Positions 8,225-16,257 of a stretch of DNA of 64,000 nucleotides are shown here, piece by piece. The stretch is from Sporosarcina sp. FSL K6-1522 (lineage in GTDB: Bacteria; Bacillota; Bacilli; Bacillales_A; Planococcaceae). The notes under the pieces were generated by a model. That model was not told the origin of the DNA. It saw nothing but the letters and a program-made list of their open reading frames with translations, and did not search any database. How positions within the stretch are numbered: the first letter of the stretch is position 1; every line of letters begins with the position of its first letter. A program made the position numbers and the translations under genes. Location of the stretch: NCBI RefSeq assembly GCF_038622445.1, contig NZ_CP152019.1, positions 4,314,501 to 4,378,500 of the forward strand, written 5' to 3'.

Positions 8225-8443
8225 ATGGCGACTATCGAATTTAAAAGTGCAGTCAGCCGCGTGTATTTTAACGCTGGTATGACGAACGAAGGCAAAGCCA
8301 TTCGTAAATCGAAGACGTACCGCAACATTGCTGAACAAGCAACTCCAGACAACTTGTACAACGTACTTGAGCAATTAGCACAGCTATCCGAATTTCCATT
8401 TATCGGAGCCGAGAAAGTAGAAACAGCAAACATCACAAACTAA
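8225..8443 (+). CDS. DUF1659 protein, copy 1
   Basis: A 72-aa protein of the DUF1659 family: MATIEFKSAVSRVYFNAG, then GKAIRKSKTYRNIAEQATPDNL and a C-terminal VETANITN. DUF1659 proteins are small, usually found in a pair with DUF2922 in Bacillales, and have no known function. The start at 8225 has a strong GGGAGGTGAT just upstream; the longer frame beginning at 8207 would read through that site. It forms a two-gene operon with the DUF2922 gene 22 nt downstream. A second copy at 10997 is about 85% identical. Confidence 0.85.
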   Translation: MATIEFKSAVSRVYFNAGMTNEGKAIRKSKTYRNIAEQATPDNLYNVLEQLAQLSEFPFIGAEKVETANITN

Positions 8444-8465
8444 TCACAAAAAGGGGGAATGAAAC

Positions 8466-8684
8466 ATGGCTAAAACGCTACAACTAAACTTCAGCACAGC
8501 GGCAGGCAAAAACGTCATGCTGACCGTGGACGAGCCGCGTGCGGATTTAACAGAATCCGACGTAGAAACAGCAATGCAGGACATCATCGCATCAGGCGTC
8601 TTTGAAGTAGAGGGTGCTCCGCTAGCAACGTCAAAAGGCGCTCGAATCGTCGAGCGCAATGTTACCGAACTTGTCTTAAGCTAA
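8466..8684 (+). CDS. DUF2922 protein, copy 1
   Basis: A 72-aa protein of the DUF2922 family: MAKTLQLNFSTAAGKNVMLT near the start, VDEPRADLTESDVETAMQDI in the middle, and the family ending KGARIVERNVTELVLS. Function is unknown. AAGGGGGAATG precedes the start ATG at good spacing. It is the second gene of the DUF1659-DUF2922 unit and is closed by a terminator. This copy is intact, unlike copy 2, which has lost one base near its start. Confidence 0.85.
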   Translation: MAKTLQLNFSTAAGKNVMLTVDEPRADLTESDVETAMQDIIASGVFEVEGAPLATSKGARIVERNVTELVLS

Positions 8685-8693
8685 CAAACACCA

Positions 8694-8731
8694 CCGGTTC
8701 ACCAGTTTTCAGACTGGCGGACCGGCTTTTT
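8694..8731 (+). terminator. Terminator after DUF2922 copy 1
   Basis: CCGGTTCACCAGT at 8694-8706 pairs with ACTGGCGGACCGG at 8713-8725 (one mismatch), followed by CTTTTT. The same hairpin follows copy 2. Confidence 0.85.
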
Positions 8732-8788
8732 GATAAAGTAAAAAACGCTGCAGCTTAGATCCATCGCCACTTTTATCCTCCAAAAATA

Positions 8789-10246
8789 CTAACTAATTGG
8801 TTGTTCCATTTTCTCTTCCAATACAACCTTATTTCCCCTATCCTCTTTAACTTCCTCCTCAGTATCCTCGGTATACCATATGAATTTACCAGAGAATCCA
8901 TAAAATAAAGCAATCGCCAGCCCAATGAGGTTTAACCAGGCAAAAGGAAGGTAAGACATAGTAGATACACCCAAAACAGCAGCCATATAGATTCCATTAT
9001 CTGCCCACGGAACTAAAGGTGCAGTTAAAATTCCACCTGTTTCCATGTTTCTCGATAAAACACGTCGATCTATCTTTAAATCGTCATAGCTTTTCTCCGT
9101 TACCTTACACCCCGTTATTAAAGAGACATAACCAGCACTCCCAAAGAAATTACCTAAAAAGGCTGCAAAGATCGTTGAAGAAGTTAACCTACCTGCATTC
9201 GTCACCCACTTTGCTAATGTAATAGTCAGAACCGTTAATATTCCTAAATGGTCCATAAGCCCACCTAAGCCTAATGCCAAAATCATAATGGCAATTACGC
9301 CCAACATCGATTCAATTCCACCACGATTAAATAATAGATCAACAAAGGGAATCCCTGATTCGATAACAAACCCACTGTATAATGTATGAATTGCTGAAAT
9401 GACATCAATACCTTGAAAAATAGTTGCCCATACAACTCCTAGCACAGAACCAAACGCTAGCGTCAACATAGCTGGTACCCCTTTCGCCAACATCACAAGC
9501 ACAACAACCATCGGGATGAGCATGTACCAAGAGACATTAAAATTAGCACTTAATGCCTGAATATTATCTGTTACGAGACCTATATCATTTCCACGTCTAG
9601 TAAAGAAAAAGCCTGCCACTAAAAACATGAGCCCCGAAATAATAAGGGCAGGAAAACTGACGAATAACATGGAGCGAACATGCGCTAACAAGTCCACTTT
9701 CGCTAAAGAAGCCGTCATAACTGTTGAATCGGACATCGGAGACAACTTATCCCCAAAATAGGCTCCTGATATAACAGCTCCAGCTACTAGGGGTAATGGT
9801 AAGCCAAAACTTTCTCCTATCCCCATCATTGCAATACCAGCGGTTCCTGCAGTCCCCCAAGATGTTCCGGTTGCAAGAGAAGTTAACGCACAAATTAATA
9901 ATGTAGCTAGTAGAAATATACTCGGATGAATTATCTGAAGTCCGAAATAAATCAGTGTCGGAACCACTCCCCCAGCTATCCACGCACCTATTAACGTACC
10001 TACAAAGATAATAATTAGCACTGCTTCTAATCCTGTAAAAATACCTGTAACAATTGATTTTTGTAAGTTATCATATGTATGACCCAGGCGTAATCCAAGA
10101 AAAATCAGTACAAACCAAACAGCTAATAATGCTAAATGAATTGGTAATTGAAGCACTGCAAGAGAAAAATACATGATTGCCAAAAATAATCCCATTACCA
10201 TAAATAGTTCAAACGAGTTGGGCAGACGAATCTGATTTTCTTTCAT
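8789..10246 (-). CDS. nhaC: NhaC-family Na+/H+ antiporter
   Basis: A 485-aa membrane protein with about eleven or twelve hydrophobic segments, typical of the NhaC family of sodium/proton (or malate-lactate/sodium-proton) exchangers. Recognisable family stretches are GTSWGTAGTAGIAMMGIG and SGAYFGDKLSPMSDST. The start ATG at 10246 follows AAGGGGGAGTTG. It is transcribed against its neighbours and lies between two copies of the DUF1659-DUF2922 unit, which look like products of one duplication. The exchanged anion, if any, cannot be told from sequence. Confidence 0.85.
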   Translation of the reverse strand: MKENQIRLPNSFELFMVMGLFLAIMYFSLAVLQLPIHLALLAVWFVLIFLGLRLGHTYDNLQKSIVTGIFTGLEAVLIIIFVGTLIGAWIAGGVVPTLIYFGLQIIHPSIFLLATLLICALTSLATGTSWGTAGTAGIAMMGIGESFGLPLPLVAGAVISGAYFGDKLSPMSDSTVMTASLAKVDLLAHVRSMLFVSFPALIISGLMFLVAGFFFTRRGNDIGLVTDNIQALSANFNVSWYMLIPMVVVLVMLAKGVPAMLTLAFGSVLGVVWATIFQGIDVISAIHTLYSGFVIESGIPFVDLLFNRGGIESMLGVIAIMILALGLGGLMDHLGILTVLTITLAKWVTNAGRLTSSTIFAAFLGNFFGSAGYVSLITGCKVTEKSYDDLKIDRRVLSRNMETGGILTAPLVPWADNGIYMAAVLGVSTMSYLPFAWLNLIGLAIALFYGFSGKFIWYTEDTEEEVKEDRGNKVVLEEKMEQPIS

Positions 10247-10996
10247 TAAGACAACTCCCCCTTAGTATTTTCAGTTCTGTAGTCATTTGTCTAACCACTG
10301 TATTTAACAGTCATCACAATTTTAGACCCATACTCACCAAGCTTCTCTAATCCCATAATTCCCCCCTGTAATGATGGTCACTTTTCCCTCTAATGTTTCT
10401 AAAACAAGATTTTTGGGTGCAAAACGTTCCATCGATAATGAAGGCCTATCAATGTGACGAGGTTCTCCATCAATCACCATCTCTTCTTCAAACTTCTTGT
10501 AGAATTAATGATCGTAACGTGTTACCCGAAACATTTGACAGCGCTTTCATTTTGAACTTCGAAACCATTATTTCATCTCTACATATTGAAGCTATAAATT
10601 CCTAGACCAGCCATGTGTAGATTTGAAAGGTTTCTCTACTTTAACAACCCTAAGATCGCCAAGCCTCTTTAATTTGTGGAAAATTACAATTAATCATTCT
10701 ACAAGGTTAATTTTAGGCTATATACCACGCCATATCTACGGTTATATTAAACAATAAATTAAATCGATTTCCTATCACTTTTAGTGTAATTTAACCAAAT
10801 AGACTTTATTTTCCGTCAAATTAAAACAGCACTATATGCATTTCTCGATTTATTTTGGAGTAAACTTCAAAAATTTATAGTGCTAAACATGACCGATACA
10901 GCTTATGTCATTCTTGCACTAATAAAAAATTTCACAAATGATGTATCCTTTTCCCCTCTTTCACTCTATATAAAAGGTGAAGGGAGGTGATTGCAT
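10247..10996. other. Degenerate intergenic region between nhaC and the second DUF1659 unit
   Basis: About 690 nt with no intact gene before the copy 2 promoter. On the minus strand, about 10360-10510, a readable run contains EEEMVIDGEPRHIDRPSLSM followed by FAPKNLVLETLEGKVTIITG, then a stop and frame changes. It looks like the remains of an enzyme gene; the VTIITGG stretch is only loosely reminiscent of nucleotide-binding folds. The family is not identified. Confidence 0.4.
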
Positions 10997-11215
10997 ATGG
11001 CAACAATCGAATTCAAAAGTGCAGTCGGCCGCGTGTATTTTAGCGCTGATATGACGGATGAAGGCAAAGTCATTCATAAATCGAAGACGTACCGTAATAT
11101 TGCGGAACAAGCGAATCCAGACAACTTGTACAACGCACTTGAGCAGCTTGCACAGCTATCCGAATTACCATTTATCGGCGCAGAGATAGTAGAAACAGCA
11201 AACATCACAAACTAA
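10997..11215 (+). CDS. DUF1659 protein, copy 2
   Basis: A 72-aa DUF1659 protein, about 85% identical to copy 1 (differences include SRVYFNAG to GRVYFSAD). The start ATG at 10997 follows GGGAGGTGA; an in-frame TTG 6 nt earlier lies too close to that site. The promoter block GTATCC, 17 nt, CTATATAAA is conserved upstream. It heads a unit of DUF1659, DUF2922 and, beyond a hairpin, a YvrJ-family gene. Function is unknown. Confidence 0.85.
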   Translation: MATIEFKSAVGRVYFSADMTDEGKVIHKSKTYRNIAEQANPDNLYNALEQLAQLSELPFIGAEIVETANITN

Positions 11216-11229
11216 TCTAACAAGGGGGA

Positions 11230-11454
11230 ATGAAACATGGCCAAAAGTTACAACTACACTTCAGCACAACAGCCGGCAAAAACGTTATGCTGACCGTGGA
11301 CGAGCCGCGTGCGGATTTAACAGAATCCGACGTCGAAACGGCAATGCAGGACATTATCGCATCAGGCGTCTTCGAAGTCGAGGGTGCTCCGCTGGCAACG
11401 TCAAAAGGCGCTCGGATTGTCGAGCGCAATGTCACTGAACTTGTCTTAAGCTAA
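11230..11454 (+). CDS. DUF2922 protein, copy 2, start region frameshifted
   Basis: The body (from LHFSTTAGKNVML to the end VERNVTELVLS) is intact DUF2922 and nearly identical to copy 1. Compared with copy 1, one base is missing after the third codon: AAAACGCTA there, AAAAGTTA here. The ancestral ATG (11237) therefore leads out of frame. The open frame can be rescued by an upstream ATG at 11230, giving MKHGQKLQ and 74 aa, but the Shine-Dalgarno GGGGG is then only 1-2 nt from the start. Either translation is weak or the gene is an early pseudogene. A sequencing error is possible. Confidence 0.6.
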   Translation: MKHGQKLQLHFSTTAGKNVMLTVDEPRADLTESDVETAMQDIIASGVFEVEGAPLATSKGARIVERNVTELVLS

Positions 11455-11462
11455 CAAACATC

Positions 11463-11500
11463 GCCGGTTCACCAGTTTTCAGACTGGCGGACCGGCTTTT
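11463..11500 (+). terminator. Hairpin terminator between DUF2922 copy 2 and yvrJ
   Basis: GCCGGTTCACCAGT at 11463-11476 pairs with ACTGGCGGACCGGC at 11483-11496, followed by TTTT. It may lower transcription into the YvrJ gene. Confidence 0.75.
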
Positions 11501-11528
11501 CAAACATACAGGGAAAGGGGGTCTCGAG

Positions 11529-11657
11529 ATGGAACAATGGCTGAATCTCATACAAGAAGTCGGCTTTCCGATTTTCGTATCCTTCTATCTTTTACACCGT
11601 CTCGAAACAAAACTTGTCGCCATTCATGATGTGTTGCTGTCATTGAAGATGAAGTGA
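11529..11657 (+). CDS. YvrJ-family small membrane protein
   Basis: A 42-aa protein matching the YvrJ family: MEQWLNLIQEVGFPIFVSFY, then LLHRLETKL and a short helical tail. YvrJ proteins have one membrane-spanning segment (about residues 8-25) and no known function. They commonly follow DUF1659 and DUF2922 genes, as here. AAAGGGGGTCTCGAG precedes the ATG. It is closed by its own terminator. Confidence 0.85.
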   Translation: MEQWLNLIQEVGFPIFVSFYLLHRLETKLVAIHDVLLSLKMK

Positions 11658-11660
11658 ACT

Positions 11661-11704
11661 AAAATGCTCCTTCTTTTGTAGACCGTAGAAGGAGCATTTT
11701 TATC
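11661..11704 (+). terminator. Terminator after the YvrJ gene
   Basis: AAAATGCTCCTTCT at 11661-11674 pairs with AGAAGGAGCATTTT at 11687-11700. Confidence 0.85.
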
Positions 11705-11861
11705 CTTAGTCAGCAAAGTTCTTGTCACTAACAGTTTAGGTATTCAGGGTTTTCAATAATTCGTCATTTTACATTTTCCTTTCATTTTTGTTACTTTTAT
11801 ACCGCACCAGACCAAATAGAGTTAAAATACGAGTAGACTTATTTTCTTGAGGTGGATCTTT

Positions 11862-12917
11862 ATGAACAACAGACGTTTAACTTGGGTCGATGTGATAAAG
11901 GGCTTTCTGATGATACTTGTAGTCATTGGTCATTATCCTGGTGAACTCGATTTCCCACTCGTAACGTATATCTATTGGTTTCATATGCCTGCTTTTTTTA
12001 TATTAAGCGGTTTGTTTTTTAAACCGATTATGGAAAAAGGGCTTATGAAAAGCTCGATTCACAAACGTTTTATGCAATTGATCGTCCCCTATTTGTTTTT
12101 TCTCGTCAGCATTACGCTGATTCGCTACGGGATTGAAATCGGGTCAGGTAATCTAGATTTGTCATGGTACCTTAATGATTTGTGGACGCTTGTTATCGGC
12201 GGCCGATTCGCACGCGGTGCTTATGGAGTCTTTTGGTTTGTCACAACGTTATTCTTCACCCATCTATTTTTCTTATGGTTAACAAAGTATTTCAATCGCA
12301 CGAAACAAGTCATTATGCTCATCGTCTTTTATCTCATTGCTCACTTTGAAAGTATCCTTGCAATGCGTGTGATTGGTGGGTCGCCCGCGGCCGCTTCTCA
12401 AGAGATTCCAATGATTTGGAACATCGATGTTGCGCTTATGGCGGTCGTCTATTTTGCGATTGGTTATTATATGAAACACATTTGGATTAACATTTCGATA
12501 AAATGGTTCTTCCTTGGGCTCACTGGTAGCATAAGCGCTATTTTACTCGATCACTTCGCGGTTATTGATTATCATTTGAGTATGAAATTTCTGCGCTACG
12601 ACCATGTCGTGTTAGATTTAATTATTCCATTATCATTTACTATTGTCTTAATGGGGATTTTCCAATTTATCACTGCCCACTTATCGCTTACATGGTTGCA
12701 AAAAATCGAGCGACACTCGTTAACCATCATGTACTTGCATATTTTCACAGACATTTTGTTAAACGATTACTTTACGTATGGCCTAATTGGATTCACCGCA
12801 ATCGGATTATTGATTCCCATCGCGGTTTCGATATTCATTCAAAAAGTAATTCCACACGGAAACCTGCTGCTAGGCGGATTTTCACCAAAGAAAAAATCAC
12901 CGGTCACCTCAACCTAA
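11862..12917 (+). CDS. Acyltransferase family 3 membrane protein
   Basis: A 351-aa polytopic membrane protein of the acyltransferase-3 (OafA/WecH) family, which O-acylates cell-surface sugars and other exported polymers. The family opening is clear: RLTWVDVIKGFLMILVVIGH, with the catalytic-type His in VIGH, then FHMPAFFILSGLFF. Roughly ten transmembrane helices follow. The start ATG at 11862 follows GAGGTGG; an in-frame TTG 15 nt earlier overlaps that site. An SGNH hydrolase lies convergently downstream, which is notable because acyltransferase-3 proteins often work with or are fused to SGNH domains. Substrate is unknown. Confidence 0.85.
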   Translation: MNNRRLTWVDVIKGFLMILVVIGHYPGELDFPLVTYIYWFHMPAFFILSGLFFKPIMEKGLMKSSIHKRFMQLIVPYLFFLVSITLIRYGIEIGSGNLDLSWYLNDLWTLVIGGRFARGAYGVFWFVTTLFFTHLFFLWLTKYFNRTKQVIMLIVFYLIAHFESILAMRVIGGSPAAASQEIPMIWNIDVALMAVVYFAIGYYMKHIWINISIKWFFLGLTGSISAILLDHFAVIDYHLSMKFLRYDHVVLDLIIPLSFTIVLMGIFQFITAHLSLTWLQKIERHSLTIMYLHIFTDILLNDYFTYGLIGFTAIGLLIPIAVSIFIQKVIPHGNLLLGGFSPKKKSPVTST

Positions 12918-12919
12918 AA

Positions 12920-12952
12920 GAAAGGGAACCTCGTCAACTGGGTTCCCTTTTC
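12920..12952. terminator. Bidirectional terminator
   Basis: AAAGGGAACC at 12921-12930 pairs with GGTTCCCTTT at 12941-12950 between the convergent acyltransferase and SGNH hydrolase genes; T runs occur on both strands. Confidence 0.8.
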
Positions 12953-13648
12953 CTATGTCTGCCTATGCAGACGATCTATCCACATCCTATATCCTTCCCC
13001 ATTTAAATGGAGCCCATCAACCGTAAATCGCTCATCTAGCTGGCCATGCTCATCCAAGAAATACGCATACAAATCAATGTATTCAATGCCCTTTTCGGTG
13101 GCAATCGTTCGCAGTAGATCATTAAACTGCAGCACTTTTTTATTGGAGACCGCTTTGCCATACAGCCCGTTGTTGACCGGAAGTATAGATTGGATAAACA
13201 GTTTAGTACCTGTTCCTTCAAAAGATTGCACAATAGCCCTGATATTTTTTTCAAAATCCTTTCGATTCTCCCCATGCCGAATATCGTTTACACCAATCAT
13301 CAGATAAGCCTCTTTCGCATTACGGTTTACCACTTCCTCAATCCGATGAAAGACACCTTTTGCGACATCATTACGAATCCCTCGATTGAGCACAACTTCA
13401 TCAGGAAAATATTCTTGAAACTCCCCGTAATCGGTCATACTATCTCCGATGAATATTTTATCAACATCGTATAGCTCAGCATGCTCAAAAATACTCTTTT
13501 TTGTAAAATAATAAGCAGCGCTTTTTTGCATTGATGCAGCTTGGGCATGATTGATTCCGTCCATTTGGGATGCGACCAAACCCCCGTATCCAAGAAATAG
13601 CGCATTTAAAAATAACGACACGAATAATAGTACTTTCATTTTTTTCAA
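12953..13648 (-). CDS. Secreted or anchored SGNH-hydrolase (GDSL lipase/esterase) protein
   Basis: A 231-aa protein with an N-terminal hydrophobic segment (KVLLFVSLFLNALFLGYGG) acting as signal peptide or anchor, then an SGNH fold. The nucleophile block is IFIGDSMTDYG, the Gly block is NRGIRND, the Asn block is LMIGVNDIRHG, and the Asp-His pair is VDGLHLNGEG near the C terminus. All four blocks are present, so an active esterase or deacylase outside the membrane is expected. Start choice: TTG at 13648 has AGGAAGTG at suitable spacing; GTG at 13657 and ATG at 13639 are alternatives. Facing an acyltransferase suggests opposing action on surface O-acyl groups, which is inference. Confidence 0.8.
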   Translation of the reverse strand: MKKMKVLLFVSLFLNALFLGYGGLVASQMDGINHAQAASMQKSAAYYFTKKSIFEHAELYDVDKIFIGDSMTDYGEFQEYFPDEVVLNRGIRNDVAKGVFHRIEEVVNRNAKEAYLMIGVNDIRHGENRKDFEKNIRAIVQSFEGTGTKLFIQSILPVNNGLYGKAVSNKKVLQFNDLLRTIATEKGIEYIDLYAYFLDEHGQLDERFTVDGLHLNGEGYRMWIDRLHRQT

Positions 13649-13838
13649 TACGGACACTTCCTATTCTTATCATCACTATCCTTTGTTTCATTAATATAAC
13701 CAAGTCACTCGAAACAATGCCTCTTCGGCATCCATGATAGGGAAGACACTCGAACCCAAAAGAGTAGCCAATCCCATTCTCATTCCCCGTCCACAAGCAT
13801 ACATTGTAGACAACTAAAATATTAGGAGGATTGTAGCA

Positions 13839-14576
13839 TTGATCTGTATTCATTGTGGCAATGAGCAACGGGCTGGGCGCTTTTGTGGAAATTGTGGGAA
13901 GCGGCTGGGTAAACATATTGTTCCGCCAACTGTAGCAGTTGAGGCAAATGTCCATATTGAAAAGCTAAAAACCCAATCGAAAATGTACGGTGCTTATTTC
14001 ATCGAACACGTAAAAAAACCTTCGCTGATCCACACTCGTGGAGAAACCGCCTTTTCAAATGGGCTCGTGAATATCCTGTTGTTGGGTATCCTAATCTCCT
14101 GTTCCCTCTACACCTTTACACGAGGGCTGTCCGAAAGCATAACTCCAGGTTTCTTTTCCTTTTTCGGTGGCATGCTCATTTTCACACTCGCCACGATGGG
14201 CATTGCTTTGTTAGCGTTGGTACTCATCACAACCTTTTTCGGCCCACCGCATTCATTCAAAGCGATGGTTGGCTTGTACGGCGCACATTTGTCGCCTCTG
14301 TTAATTGGTGCCGTAGTCTCTCTCTTACTGATGTTCGTCAAATCTTTACTGTACGGCAATCTCGTGTTGGGCATCGTTTTTATACTGGCCGTCTTCATCT
14401 TACCGCTCTATTTAATGAGCTTTTTATTGACACAAAATCCGACAAACATAGACCCGCTCTATGGATTCATGCTGTATATCGTAACCTTCACTGTTCTTTT
14501 CATCCTACTCATGGCGATCCTGACTGACTCGATGATTAGCGACTATTTGACGGGATTGCTGTATTGGTTGCGCTGA
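13839..14576 (+). CDS. Zinc-ribbon membrane protein
   Basis: A 245-aa protein that starts with a zinc ribbon of two CxxC pairs (CIHCGNEQRAGRFCGNCGKR, residues 3-22), followed by about five transmembrane segments from residue 75 onward. The start is TTG at 13839 with AGGAGG upstream. This layout resembles membrane proteins with an N-terminal zinc-ribbon of the YckD/TcaA type in Firmicutes; the domain order is known but the role is not. A similar zinc ribbon heads the protease at 61450-62868. It is closed on its 3' side by the 21-bp repeat array, with no clear terminator. Confidence 0.7.
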   Translation: MICIHCGNEQRAGRFCGNCGKRLGKHIVPPTVAVEANVHIEKLKTQSKMYGAYFIEHVKKPSLIHTRGETAFSNGLVNILLLGILISCSLYTFTRGLSESITPGFFSFFGGMLIFTLATMGIALLALVLITTFFGPPHSFKAMVGLYGAHLSPLLIGAVVSLLLMFVKSLLYGNLVLGIVFILAVFILPLYLMSFLLTQNPTNIDPLYGFMLYIVTFTVLFILLMAILTDSMISDYLTGLLYWLR

Positions 14577-14596
14577 TAGCGGCGTAGCTTCGAAGC

Positions 14597-15079
14597 GCGC
14601 AATCTGGCTCGCAAACCGCGCATTTACACTCACGAACCGCGCAATTCGGACCGCAAACCACGCATTCGCACTCGCGAACCGCGCAATTCGGATCGCAAAC
14701 CACGCATTCACAATCACGAACCGCGCAATTCGGACCGCAAACCGCGCATTCACAATCACGAACCGCGCAATTCGGACCGCAAACCACGCATTCACAATCA
14801 CGAACCGCGCAATTTAGCTCGCGAACCACGCATTCAAACTCACGAACCGCGCAATTCGGATCGCAAACCACGCATTCACAATCACGAACCGCGCAATTCG
14901 GACCGCAAACCACGCATTCACAATCACGAACCGCGCAATTCGGATCGCAAACCGCGCATTCACAATCACGAACCGCGCAATTCGGCTCGCGAACCGCGCA
15001 TTCACAATCACGAACCGCGCAATTCGGACCGCAAACCGCGCATTCACACTCGCAAACCGCGCAATTTGGCTCGCGAACC
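14597..15079. repeat. 23-unit array of 21-bp repeats
   Basis: Exactly 23 units of 21 bp run from 14597 to 15079 without a single insertion or deletion, plus a partial unit. Two alternating unit types, GCGCAATTCGGACCGCAAACC-like (shown here by its first part GCGCAATTCGGACCGC) and RCGCATTCACAATCACG-like, give a 42-bp higher-order period. All six reading frames are free of stops inside the array, so the long open frames on the minus strand are not evidence of coding. It sits between two plus-strand genes. Confidence 0.85.
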
Positions 15080-15176
15080 ACGCATTCATCACCCCACCAC
15101 CACAATCAATCATAGTCAGAACCCTCTAACTCCTCTATAATTTACATATACACACGACCAACAAGGGGGACTTCAC

Positions 15177-15626
15177 ATGAACACGCACAAAATTACAATG
15201 ATGGACGCCTATCTCATTGAAACGCTACGTAGCAACGGAATTTCAAATGCAGATTTACTCGCACAGCTTGCCAACAATACAACAGAATCTTGGACAGCAA
15301 TCGACGACACATTCGACTCTGCTGCACTACTGACACTCTACACACAAGATCCGTCTGCCTTTTCCGCCATTCTGGCAGACGGTTATAACGTGAAATTCAT
15401 GACCATCAACGGCTTACGAAATCTATTGAGAATGCGGTTTGACAAAGTCGAAACCCGTGATTACCAGCTGACGGATAGCGGAATCATTCAACTCACCTTT
15501 GACATGCAACAGCTACCTACCTTACAACAAATGCTCTCGAAAAATTGGGCGATTCAAGAAACACCTCATCAAGATAGTAGCCATTCCACAATACAAATTA
15601 GCATTCTTGCAGCAACCCTTAACTAA
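15177..15626 (+). CDS. Hypothetical protein (149 aa)
   Basis: Unrecognised 149-aa cytoplasmic protein. The start ATG has AAGGGGG 8 nt upstream and TATAAT about 40 nt upstream, so expression is likely. Residues 10-40 look helical (AYLIETLRSNGISNADLLAQ), and the middle holds YNVKFMTINGLRNLLRMRFD followed by a beta-rich end (ISILAATLN). No signal peptide or membrane segment is seen. It stands alone between the repeat array and a strong terminator. Confidence 0.7.
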   Translation: MNTHKITMMDAYLIETLRSNGISNADLLAQLANNTTESWTAIDDTFDSAALLTLYTQDPSAFSAILADGYNVKFMTINGLRNLLRMRFDKVETRDYQLTDSGIIQLTFDMQQLPTLQQMLSKNWAIQETPHQDSSHSTIQISILAATLN

Positions 15627-15673
15627 GTGAGCTCCTATACTGATTGACAACCTTAAGGATTTGGAAAGTTAAA

Positions 15674-15716
15674 AAAGCCTAATTCCTCTGTTTTTTTGAG
15701 GAATTAGGCTTTTGAT
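15674..15716 (+). terminator. Terminator after the 149-aa gene
   Basis: A perfect 15-bp stem, AAAGCCTAATTCCTC at 15674-15688 with GAGGAATTAGGCTTT at 15698-15712. Confidence 0.9.
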
Positions 15717-16050
15717 CTTCCAAAAACGCGCCCGATTGAGGAAGATTAGACCACTACATTTCAGTCATCTTAAATCTTAGAATCGTCTTTAATTTTTCTA
15801 ATCTTTTAAGTTTGTTTTGACTACAGAATTATTCCATCAAAGCAAATGTTTCGGGTTCGATTACTAAAAAATTAAGCTATGTAAATGGAATTAGTGTTTT
15901 TTCGTTTTTAATTATGATTTCCGCAAAATCTTCTCCATCGCTTTTCCCTTTGCTAATTCGAGTTCTGGCACCGATAAACTGTAAGTAATTTATAACTCAA
16001 TGAGAATCTGGTGCAACTCCTTCTGTCGATACTATATGGTTTTGCAATTG
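15717..16050. other. Intergenic region without intact gene
   Basis: About 330 nt, AT-rich. On the minus strand near 15910-16010 there is a short readable run (FIGARTRISKGKSDGEDFAE) without a start or ribosome site; it may be a relic. Nothing else recognised. Confidence 0.4.
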
Positions 16051-16061
16051 AAAAAACACTC

Positions 16062-16223
16062 TTATTTAAGTGCTTTAATTTCTTTTATTTTCATTGCATG
16101 AAAGTCAATTTTCGACTTAATTTGCGCCCTCGTCTCATCGCATAAACAATCTTTAATAATGATGCTATTGTAACGATATCTTAAGGTATGCCAAAATAGA
16201 ATCACCCTTTTATGTATAGTCAA
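16062..16223 (-). CDS. Riboswitch-controlled small protein (53 aa)
   Basis: A 53-codon ORF beginning TTG ACT, with AGAGGTGG 4 nt before the start, immediately downstream of a cyclic-di-GMP-I aptamer. The product reads KRVILFWHTLRYRYNSIIIK, then DCLCDETRAQIKSKIDFHAM and ends KIKEIKALK: basic, with one aromatic-rich amphipathic stretch at the N terminus and a helical charged C terminus. It has no signal peptide. I cannot name the family. A weak hairpin with T6 overlaps the stop codon. The riboswitch makes it likely that this is a real gene responding to cyclic-di-GMP; an alternative is that the riboswitch once served a lost downstream gene. Confidence 0.6.
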   Translation of the reverse strand: MTIHKRVILFWHTLRYRYNSIIIKDCLCDETRAQIKSKIDFHAMKIKEIKALK

Positions 16224-16257
16224 ATTACCACCTCTAGTCGATAATCGTACAGGGGTC

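Noticed and set aside
13485..13955. 156-codon minus-strand ORF across the SGNH and zinc-ribbon gene starts
   Set aside because: Shadow frame; both overlapped genes have clear domains and ribosome sites.
14597..15079. CRISPR array
   Set aside because: Units are contiguous 21-mers without unique spacers, and no cas gene is near.
14505..15113. Three overlapping long minus-strand ORFs across the 21-bp array
   Set aside because: All six frames are open because the unit lacks stop triplets; no ribosome site precedes any of the starts.
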